Translations under genes and position numbers: made by a program
Shown: positions 1-5,024 of the stretch, one piece after another
Layout of the letters: each line of letters opens with the position of its first letter
Numbering within the stretch: the stretch's first letter is position 1
Notes under the pieces: generated by a model
What the model was told of the DNA's origin: nothing
Databases searched by the model: none
The model's input: only the letters and a program-made list of their open reading frames with translations
Assembly: GCA_017647065.1 (NCBI GenBank)
Contig: JAGCLI010000300.1
Location: forward strand, 1-8,507
Reading direction: 5' to 3'
Source: Bacteroidales bacterium
GTDB taxonomy: Bacteria; Bacteroidota; Bacteroidia; Bacteroidales; P3
DNA length: 8,507 nucleotides

Positions 1-49
1 CACTACACTGATAATGTAGGGGTCGGCGGTTCAAGTCCGCCCGAGACTA
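1..49 (+). tRNA. tRNA-Ile (anticodon GAT), 3' part only
   Basis: The 3' half of a tRNA begins at the window edge. The anticodon stem pairs 3-7 (CTACA) with 15-19 (TGTAG) around the seven-base loop CTGATAA, whose middle bases GAT read isoleucine codons. The variable loop is GGGTC (20-24). The T arm pairs 25-29 (GGCGG) with 37-41 (CCGCC) around TTCAAGT. The 3' acceptor strand is 42-48, with discriminator A at 49. The following bases are CAA, so CCA is not encoded and must be added after transcription, as is usual in Bacteroidetes. The acceptor 5' strand and D arm lie before the window. No tRNA-Ala or 23S follows, so this copy is not the usual rRNA-operon spacer copy, unless it has been separated from it. 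Confidence 0.95.
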
Positions 50-50
50 C

Positions 51-83
51 AATGATTTGTGTAATAGCATAAATCATTTTTTT
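51..83 (+). terminator. Intrinsic terminator after tRNA-Ile
   Basis: AATGATTT (51-58) pairs perfectly with AAATCATT (71-78). The stem can extend inward by four more pairs, two of them G-T, to a tetraloop at 63-66. A run of seven T (77-83) follows directly. It begins two bases after the tRNA discriminator, as expected for the end of a tRNA transcript. Confidence 0.75.
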
Positions 84-104
84 GTTTTCATAATTGTGGA
101 TTTT

Positions 105-136
105 ACTCCTGGGAAGTTCTTTCTCGGGAGTTTTTT
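105..136 (+). terminator. Second, GC-richer intrinsic terminator
   Basis: ACTCCTGGGA (105-114) pairs over ten positions, two of them G-T, with TCTCGGGAGT (122-131). The loop is seven bases and six T follow (131-136). Together with the hairpin at 51-83 it forms a tandem terminator that insulates the region downstream from the tRNA transcript. Confidence 0.8.
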
Positions 137-302
137 GTTATATTTGTTTTATTGTTTCATAGCAGTGAAATGGAGTTTATTGAATTATTTATTCTAAAAA
201 AGAAGAAATTACATGCGAAAAAGGAATTTTTTTCTTCCTAAAAGCAATTATTCTTCAAAAGAACAAAAAATCTTCCAAAAAGGAATACATATATATAATA
301 AT

Positions 303-385
303 AAATAACTGATATCTTTTTAAAAAGTTATACGGAAGAGAAAAACTATTAAAAAACATTCGTTTTTTAATAGTGTTTTATTTTT
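303..385. repeat. Two-hairpin element, copy 1
   Basis: This roughly 83-bp block recurs at 2918-2998 in the same orientation. I count about eight mismatches plus single-base gaps, or roughly 90 percent identity by hand alignment. It has a weak stem ATAACT/AGTTAT (305-331) and a perfect 13-bp stem, ACTATTAAAAAAC (345-357) with GTTTTTTAATAGT (362-374), around the loop ATTC. T-rich sequence follows on the plus strand and a T run also follows on the minus strand, so it could terminate transcription in either direction. No protein gene lies just upstream for it to terminate, which makes a pure terminator role less obvious for this copy. Confidence 0.8.
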
Positions 386-454
386 AGCCAAAGCTTGCCG
401 AGGATATTGGACTGAAAGTGAAATAAAAAGCACAGTCCCTTGCAGGCATGAGCT
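386..454. ncRNA. Candidate structured RNA or short repeated element, strand unknown
   Basis: This small island is clearly richer in G and C than its flanks. AGCTTGCC (392-399) can pair with GGCA-tg-AGCT (445-454, two bases bulged). Inside, GGACTG (409-414) pairs with CAGTCC (433-438). On the minus strand the same stretch (449 down to 384) is open for 21 codons, beginning MPARDC and ending SSASFG. I have an unverified impression that similar short peptides recur in Bacteroides annotations, which would suggest a repeated non-coding element rather than a gene. No clear promoter is assigned. The pairing is real, but whether an RNA is made is inference. Confidence 0.3.
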
Positions 455-763
455 GAAAACGATTTTGTAAAAACTTATCATTATGTGGTTGTTTAAAATG
501 TTTTCGTTCTTGCTTACTTTGCAATATAGAAATTACATGTCCAAATTAAGTGTGTAGTACATTTCATACATACCATTTATTTATCTATATGCGATTATAG
601 ATGTTTATACTCGTTTCATTGTTGGCTGGAAATTAAGCAATATACAACAAAAAATTTGGAAGGGGTTTTAAACAAGAATATATCTACATTAAATAATTTG
701 ATATAGTAGATGAGTTAAGGCAAGTAATAGATAAATACATAAAATTTTACAATTTTCAATTTC

Positions 764-779
764 CTCATTCTTCTCTTGA
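764..779 (+). promoter_or_regulatory. Conserved upstream element, copy 1
   Basis: The 16-mer CTCATTCTTCTCTTGA is identical at 764-779 and 3068-3083. It starts 61 bases before the -33 TTTG here and 60 bases before it in the other copy. Weaker similarity continues about 20 bases upstream, where both contain TTACAA followed by a T-rich stretch and C. The fixed spacing suggests an activator or operator site, or simply shared ancestry of the two promoter regions. Confidence 0.55.
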
Positions 780-824
780 CGTTTTATTAAATATGGATTA
801 GTCACATAAAAAGATGATAAATAT

Positions 825-855
825 TTTGTTAAACTGAATTTAAAATGTAAATTTG
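825..855 (+). promoter_or_regulatory. Bacteroidetes-type promoter for the macro/nuclease-like cassette
   Basis: TTTG (825-828) is followed after exactly 19 bases by TAAATTTG (848-855), matching the Bacteroidetes primary sigma consensus TTTG-N19-TAnnTTTG. Transcription would begin near 862, leaving a leader of about 136 nt before the ATG at 999. The leader holds a small hairpin, CCTGTTT (883-889) with AAACGGG (892-898). A conserved block, CTCATTCTTCTCTTGA, lies at 764-779, and the same block sits at nearly the same distance from the promoter at 3128. Confidence 0.75.
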
Positions 856-998
856 CAAGTACAAAATAAATTAATCATTAAACCTGTTTAAAAACGGGGA
901 ATAGTATATACTAACAACTTGTATTAGCGAAAATGATGGATGCAAATTAGTTAGGAGCTCATAATAGAATTATAGGGAATTCGTTTATTATAAATATT

Positions 999-2132
999 AT
1001 GAAAATTAATCACAAACAATTCACTCCTGATAAGGTTGAACGACTCTCTAATTGTGAGATATTCGTGTTTGGCAGTAATATGGAGGGGAAACACATGGGA
1101 GGAGCAGCAAGAGTTGCTTATGAAATGTTTGGTGCAGAATGGGGTGTTAGTGATGGTCCGACAGGAAGGTGCTATGCTATTCCGACAATGCATGGTGGAC
1201 TTGAAGACATTCGCCCATACGCAAAGAAATTCATTGCCTATGCAAAAGCACATCCAATGAAACGTTTTCTGCTTACACGTGTAGGATGTGGTATTGCTGG
1301 ATTCAAAGATTCTGACATGGCTCAATTATTTGAAGACGCATTGGAGGTTCCTAATATTGCGTATCCTCGTCAGTGGTTGCCGTACATGGCTATTGATTAC
1401 ACACTTGGTTTGAAGACGCCGAGAGGGAAAGAGGCTGCACCGCTTGTTGTCAGTGATACAGTCTTAAAACGACTTTGTGAACAATATCTATACGAGATTG
1501 GAGCTGGAATAAATAAATTTTTGCCGAGTATCAAAGTAAGATATGTTGCAGAACACAAGAAGTTTGCTTATGCTTGTTTTGGCGATTTCTTTTTCTTTGG
1601 GGATGACTTCTATGTGTGGGAACAAGATGACAAATATTTAGACGACCATAATCAATACGTCGTAGAAGAAGTGTTTAACGATGAATGTGAGGGACGAGGT
1701 TATGCCCGTAGAGTTATTTTTGCCGGTGTGCAAACAGAATTCAAAGATAGTAATGGAGAAAGAATCTACACAGGGGACGTTATAAAAGTTGAAGAATCTC
1801 AGTTCAGAACAGAGTATATGGCAGTTGGGGCATTGAGCTCTGACGATGGTCTTGGCTCTTATTGTTTCATATTAGATAATCATAGTTGGCGTTTAGCTGA
1901 TTGTAATCGCCAACAGTATAAAATGACCCGAGTCGGTACAGTGTTTTATCAGCTGAACCCAGGAGATTTTATTGGAGTCAATCAGCGTACTATGAACTTT
2001 AATGGATGGAGAGATACTGAGGAAGATAGGTTACAAAAGGTGTTGATGGCTAAATTCACGCCTAATTATGACCAAGAACTTTGGAAATATCAAGGACTTG
2101 AGATTTTGGGAGCTGAATATGATTGGAGATAA
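999..2132 (+). CDS. Macro-like domain (A1S_2505-type) protein with a YopX-like segment
   Basis: The 377-aa protein has an N-terminal part that fits the A1S_2505-type, phage-associated macro-like family. FGSNMEGKHMGGAARVA spans about 24-40, GPTGRCYAIPTM 53-64, and TRVGCGIAGF followed by an acidic stretch spans 93-111. Macro folds usually bind or process ADP-ribose-type ligands; whether this one does is unknown. A second segment at about 241-266 contains KDSNGERIYTGDVIKV, which resembles the hallmark of YopX-type phage proteins. The middle (about 140-235) and C-terminus are unrecognised. There is no signal peptide or membrane segment, so it is probably cytoplasmic. The ATG at 999 places the FTP-x-EIFVFGSN start where relatives begin. 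The next gene follows after 25 nt. Two sampled 60-base lines are 40 and 45 percent GC, well above the 3270-4523 gene, which suggests a separate origin. Family assignment is fairly sure; the biological role is not. Confidence 0.8.
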   Translation: MKINHKQFTPDKVERLSNCEIFVFGSNMEGKHMGGAARVAYEMFGAEWGVSDGPTGRCYAIPTMHGGLEDIRPYAKKFIAYAKAHPMKRFLLTRVGCGIAGFKDSDMAQLFEDALEVPNIAYPRQWLPYMAIDYTLGLKTPRGKEAAPLVVSDTVLKRLCEQYLYEIGAGINKFLPSIKVRYVAEHKKFAYACFGDFFFFGDDFYVWEQDDKYLDDHNQYVVEEVFNDECEGRGYARRVIFAGVQTEFKDSNGERIYTGDVIKVEESQFRTEYMAVGALSSDDGLGSYCFILDNHSWRLADCNRQQYKMTRVGTVFYQLNPGDFIGVNQRTMNFNGWRDTEEDRLQKVLMAKFTPNYDQELWKYQGLEILGAEYDWR

Positions 2133-2157
2133 TATAATTGTAAAATCATAAAATAAT

Positions 2158-2691
2158 ATGAAACTTACTAACAAACAAAAAGGCGAACTTGGAGAAATTC
2201 TTGTCTCAATGGAGTTAATAAATAGGGGATTGGATGTTGTCAACATCAACACTGTCTATAGAAATTACAAAAATGCGGATTTAATCTGCATGAATGCCAA
2301 TAATGGCAAGAGTGTAATGATTCAAGTGAAAACAGGAACAACCCAAAATATATTAACAGGATTTATTTCTGATGATAAAGGCTCGATTCCAAAATTGGAA
2401 GAAAAAATAATAGGACCTTGGGTGTTTGTTTATATGCCTGATGATAAAATGTCAAATATGGAGTTTTATATTCTAACAAGGGAAGAAGTGATTGAACTTA
2501 TTTCTTCCAGCAACAAATGGTACGCAACCGAATATTATCGCAAGTTGAAGAAGAAATACCCCGTAGGTGTTTACGTAGATTGGTTGGAAGGGGGATTATC
2601 CAAAGCAACTAAATTACATCCAGAATATAAAAGTACGTTACGTCAGACATCCAAAGACAATTGGTGGAAGATAACAAAGCTACTTGATTGA
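2158..2691 (+). CDS. PD-(D/E)XK nuclease-like protein
   Basis: The 177-aa protein is short, soluble and has no signal peptide. The first 60 residues carry the typical order of a PD-(D/E)XK (restriction endonuclease-fold) domain. These are a helix with KGELGE (Glu13), a strand ending in NADLIC (Asp41), and a strand IQVKTG with Gln56-x-Lys58. Gln in place of the usual Glu/Asp before x-K is a recurrent variant in this superfamily and may still be active. The remainder holds a strand region (WVFVYMP) and a basic, aromatic C-terminus with YYRKLKKKYP and WWKITK, possibly for nucleic acid contact. It starts 25 nt after the macro-like gene with no promoter between, so the two are probably cotranscribed. 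Nuclease activity and any defence role are inference. It could instead be an inactive or non-defence member of this very diverse fold. Confidence 0.7.
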   Translation: MKLTNKQKGELGEILVSMELINRGLDVVNINTVYRNYKNADLICMNANNGKSVMIQVKTGTTQNILTGFISDDKGSIPKLEEKIIGPWVFVYMPDDKMSNMEFYILTREEVIELISSSNKWYATEYYRKLKKKYPVGVYVDWLEGGLSKATKLHPEYKSTLRQTSKDNWWKITKLLD

Positions 2692-2917
2692 TGTAAATTG
2701 CTACGAACTTGTCTGTAATGCTTTGTTGCACAATCATTATAGCCACAGAATTATGAAATTATTGAGACTATTATATCAATTGAATAAAGTTATATTGAAC
2801 ATAAACCGATGTTAGCATACACATATATCGGACAAGTAAAGTTCGCTTTGATGGAGAAACTATAGTCTACACTTATTGAACTTACTGGGGAATAATTTAA
2901 ATTTGGTCTAATAGTCA

Positions 2918-2998
2918 AAATAACTGATATCTTTTAATAAGTTATATGGAAGAAAAATACTATTAAAAACATTCGTTTTTTAATAGTATTTTGTTTTT
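2918..2998. repeat. Two-hairpin element, copy 2 (likely terminator of the upstream cassette)
   Basis: This is the second copy of the block at 303-385. The ATAACT/AGTTAT stem is kept. The main hairpin is longer at its base: AATACTATTAAAAAC pairs with GTTTTTTAATAGTATT with one unpaired T, around the same ATTC loop (2971-2974). TTTTGTTTTTTT follows, so on the plus strand it is a plausible intrinsic terminator for the macro/nuclease-like cassette, although it lies about 230 nt after the stop codon. The extra pairs at the stem base, where the two copies differ, suggest the fold itself is maintained. Confidence 0.8.
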
Positions 2999-3067
2999 TT
3001 GCAACAAAAATCTCTATGCCTTTTTTATATTTTAATCATTATGCCAAATATTACAACTTTCTGCGAT

Positions 3068-3083
3068 CTCATTCTTCTCTTGA
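3068..3083 (+). promoter_or_regulatory. Conserved upstream element, copy 2
   Basis: CTCATTCTTCTCTTGA is identical to 764-779. After one mismatched base, both copies continue with GTT. It lies 60 bases before the -33 TTTG at 3128. Confidence 0.55.
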
Positions 3084-3127
3084 AGTTCTACTGCCAGCAA
3101 TGAAATATTGATGAGTTGCATAAATTT

Positions 3128-3158
3128 TTTGCCGATATGAAAGAAAATAGTAGATTTG
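3128..3158 (+). promoter_or_regulatory. Bacteroidetes-type promoter for the HEPN-like gene
   Basis: TTTG (3128-3131), 19 bases, then TAGATTTG (3151-3158) is a full match to the TTTG-N19-TAnnTTTG consensus. Both this and the promoter at 825 continue as CAA directly after TTTG. Transcription would start near 3165, about 105 nt before the chosen ATG. Confidence 0.75.
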
Positions 3159-3269
3159 CAAACGTAATGTAACACTTTTTAAAATTAAACTATGGAGTAG
3201 TATAGTTATATTATGGTCAAGTCGGAATATTTCTAATATAGTGTATAACTATGCCCAAAGGTACAATTG

Positions 3270-4523
3270 ATGTGTATGATTAATGATGATTTTTTATTAC
3301 CTGCATACCAAAAATTATATGCAGCTCTTAATAGTTTGGAGAGATTTAGTAAAGGCCAAGATTTATTTGATAATATTGCGTGTATTGATAGCTTTTTGGC
3401 TGAATATCGTAATATTACATTTGTTTTGCAAAAATCATTAGCACATACTGATTACGTATCTGCATATGAACGACTACGTGATAAATATTTAAAAAATCCT
3501 CAATGCTCATGGTTATTAAATAAGCGAAATGAAGTGCTTAAAGAAAAACCATTTGCATTGGAAAAACAACTGATATTAAATCTATATTTGCCACATATAA
3601 AAGGTGCCTTTCCTTCTAAGAAATTTACTATTGAAGATGAAGTAGATTACATCACTCTGATTGAGTCCGTAAAAAATATTATTGAAAACATTCCTGCCAT
3701 TGAAGTATATTTTTCTACTGAATTTATTTATAAAGAAGTTGGTACGGATGTTAATTTGTTTGCTACTATAGATTATGGAGTAAATTCTATTCTTTCATTA
3801 TTAACAGACCTTGATAAAGTAATCAGTATTGAAGCCTCAAAATCTCGTGAGATTATACAAGACAAGATTTCTGAACTTAAATTTTTAAAAGTTCCTAAAG
3901 AAGCCTGGTTCGTTGATGACTATGTTTTTTATAGGGAAGATAAAATTTTTGAGAAAGGTGACAGAATCGAATTTATTACCCCTGTTTCTACGGGGATTAA
4001 ATATGCTATGTTTTGTAAATCACTCGGTGTAGGAATTACTAACGACTTTGTACAAGACACATTTGAAGCTTTTAAGCGAATGCATATTTTTTGTTTTTCT
4101 ATACAAAAAAAGATTATGCCAACATTATTAACCTTGACGAATGATGGTATCTTGTCTATGGTTATGTATGATTCAACCATTAAAACAACAACTTATCGAA
4201 AGATAAACGAAATTGCATCAGATATTAAATCAGGTGCAGATATTATTGCTGTTTTTCATGTGGGAGAGATGATCTATTATAATAATCCAGAATTATTAAA
4301 TTTGGACTATAGGTACCGAATGATGGATGCTCATGCAGAAATGTTGTCTTTTAATAAAGTGACTAAAGAGAGTGAAGAGCAATACTTAATTAGCAGTGAA
4401 GCTATTATTGACAATGTAAAGGATTGTGTATTTCCTACTTTGACGAGGGTGGAAACAGATGATACCTTTTCATTTGTCTCTCCAATTATTGAAGCATTTT
4501 CTGTCATTTCATCAAATGAATGA
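3270..4523 (+). CDS. Orphan protein with HEPN-like N-terminal region
   Basis: This is a 417-aa protein of unknown function. Residues about 10-110 are helical and match the pattern of a HEPN-like family: EYRNITFVLQKSL at 45-57 and WLLNKRNEVLKEKP at 81-94. In catalytic HEPN ribonucleases the motif is RNxxxH. Here Arg86-Asn87 are present but Lys91 stands where His is expected, so RNase activity is doubtful. The rest (about 140-417) mixes helices and strands, with no motif I recognise. No signal peptide or clear membrane segment is seen. I chose the ATG at 3270 because AAAGGT ends 8 bases before it; TTG at 3267 and ATG at 3276 are in the same frame. An overlapping short frame, 3251-3283, reads through this start. 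Sampled lines are 27 and 30 percent GC, lower than the gene at 999. It has its own promoter at 3128. Confidence 0.75.
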   Translation: MCMINDDFLLPAYQKLYAALNSLERFSKGQDLFDNIACIDSFLAEYRNITFVLQKSLAHTDYVSAYERLRDKYLKNPQCSWLLNKRNEVLKEKPFALEKQLILNLYLPHIKGAFPSKKFTIEDEVDYITLIESVKNIIENIPAIEVYFSTEFIYKEVGTDVNLFATIDYGVNSILSLLTDLDKVISIEASKSREIIQDKISELKFLKVPKEAWFVDDYVFYREDKIFEKGDRIEFITPVSTGIKYAMFCKSLGVGITNDFVQDTFEAFKRMHIFCFSIQKKIMPTLLTLTNDGILSMVMYDSTIKTTTYRKINEIASDIKSGADIIAVFHVGEMIYYNNPELLNLDYRYRMMDAHAEMLSFNKVTKESEEQYLISSEAIIDNVKDCVFPTLTRVETDDTFSFVSPIIEAFSVISSNE

Positions 4524-4563
4524 TTCTACAAAGCATAAACGATTGCATTTCTAATAAAAAAAG

Positions 4564-4637
4564 TCTTTGTTTTTTTGAATTTTTTCTTTGATTTTTTTTA
4601 ATTTTTCTTTGAAAAAAATGAAAAAATCAAAGAAAAA
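4564..4637. repeat. 21-bp-spaced TCTTTG units merging into a long palindrome
   Basis: TCTTTG occurs at 4564, 4585 and 4606, exactly 21 bases apart, with T-rich sequence after the first two. TTTTTCTTTGATTTTTT (4581-4597) is a perfect 17-bp inverted match to AAAAAATCAAAGAAAAA (4621-4637), with a 23-nt interior. Neither strand has a T tract after the hairpin, so it is not a standard intrinsic terminator. It may cruciform, bind protein, or act at RNA level. Confidence 0.6.
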
Positions 4638-4719
4638 TCGCCGCTTATTTTTGGGTGATGATAAGACAAGATTATTTTCTTTTTTATTTTTAATTTTTTC
4701 TTAATTATATTTATTATTA

Positions 4720-4782
4720 TTGTCTTCGTATCGTGAAGAGTCGTCTTCGTATTGTGAAGAGTTGTCTTCGTATTACGGAAAA
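4720..4782. repeat. Tandem 21-bp repeats, about 2.6 units
   Basis: The units are 4720-4740, 4741-4761 and 4762-4782. The first two differ at two of 21 positions. The third matches over its first 13 bases and then decays. Each complete unit contains the small inverted repeat TCTTC-N7-GAAGA, as a dimeric DNA-binding site would. Units abut with no spacer, so this is not a CRISPR array. Confidence 0.7.
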
Positions 4783-4880
4783 TAAAATTGGAATCAATTA
4801 ATGTTGTTTAAGAAAAGGGATTGAAAAAAATATGAGGGGTAGATTAAAAGTTGTTTGAAAAGAAATATTATTTAAAAAAG

Positions 4881-4911
4881 TTGGCGACCTCGTTGTTTTT
4901 TCTTATCTTTG
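4881..4911 (+). promoter_or_regulatory. Promoter of recJ-ettA framed by an inverted repeat
   Basis: TTG (4881-4883), 20 bases, then TATCTTTG (4904-4911) fits the Bacteroidetes promoter pattern. The -33 region lies inside TTGGCGAC (4881-4888). Its perfect inverted copy GTCGCCAA (4911-4918) overlaps the last base of the -7 element and runs to the probable start site. Two further outer pairs (4879-4880 with 4919-4920, one of them G-T) extend the arms to 10 bp. This arrangement suits an operator or a 5' structure. Confidence 0.65.
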
Positions 4912-5024
4912 TCGCCAATTCTCTTTTTGAATATAATGGAAAGGTGATAGTAGGTAAAGGAAGAAAAAGAGAAGAATTAAATTATAAATCAATGCGGTGT
5001 TATTTTGCCGACTAAAATATTGGT

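Larger units (their letters stand above)
137..998. other. Long intergenic region between tRNA-Ile and the first accessory gene
   Basis: These roughly 860 bases have no convincing protein gene on either strand. The start (about 140-300) is low-complexity A- and T-rich sequence in which AAAAAGGAA occurs twice. A two-hairpin element lies at 303-385, a GC-richer potential RNA structure at 386-454, and a conserved promoter module at about 742-862. Between about 510 and 740 I see nothing interpretable. Only very short open frames exist, such as a 23-codon frame starting at 170. Confidence 0.7.
2692..3269. other. Intergenic region between the two accessory transcription units
   Basis: There is no protein gene here. 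From left to right it holds a potentially folded stretch at 2806-2886, the second copy of the two-hairpin element (2918-2998), a copy of the conserved upstream element (3068-3083) and a promoter (3128-3158). In the folded stretch CCGAT (2806-2810) pairs with ATCGG (2827-2831), and AGTAAAGTTC (2835-2844) pairs with GAACTTACT (2878-2886) with one bulged A. Positions 2692-2800 show nothing interpretable. Confidence 0.65.
4524..5024. other. AT-rich, repeat-rich region upstream of recJ
   Basis: There is no protein gene in these roughly 500 bases. They contain three TCTTTG units spaced 21 bases apart, leading into a 17-bp perfect inverted repeat (4564-4637), a second 21-bp tandem array (4720-4782), and a promoter inside an inverted repeat (4879-4920). 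A recJ leader of about 110 nt contains a seven-codon frame (4992-5015, MRCYFAD) ending 9 bases before the recJ start. No canonical intrinsic terminator for the 3270-4523 gene is obvious. Confidence 0.65.

Noticed and set aside
1..136. Prophage or integrative element attachment site at the tRNA-Ile 3' end
   Set aside because: No second copy of the tRNA 3' end was found in the window, and no integrase gene is present here. An attachment site further away cannot be excluded.
170..241. 23-codon open frame after the tRNA terminators
   Set aside because: It is very short, lies in low-complexity A/T-rich sequence, and has no matching promoter or recognisable peptide.
303..385. Integron attC-type recombination site in the two-hairpin element
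   Set aside because: The RYYYAAC and GTTRRRY core sites do not fit at either end (GTTATAC and AAATAAC break the pattern), and no integron integrase is in the window.
509..522. Possible promoter TTACTTTG driving a transcript at about 530
   Set aside because: The -7 element has a mismatch and the nearest TTG is 22 bases upstream rather than 19-20, with no gene to follow.
951..1325. 124-codon minus-strand open frame
   Set aside because: It lies antisense to the well-supported macro-like gene, is rich in Cys, Ser and Thr as expected from a reversed coding frame, and has no recognisable domain.
4720..4782. CRISPR-like direct repeats
   Set aside because: Units are 21 bp, abutting, with no spacers and no cas genes; they form a degenerate tandem array.
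4992..5015. Seven-codon frame in the recJ leader as an attenuator peptide
   Set aside because: It has no regulatory codon run and no terminator/antiterminator structure around it, so chance is the simpler explanation.
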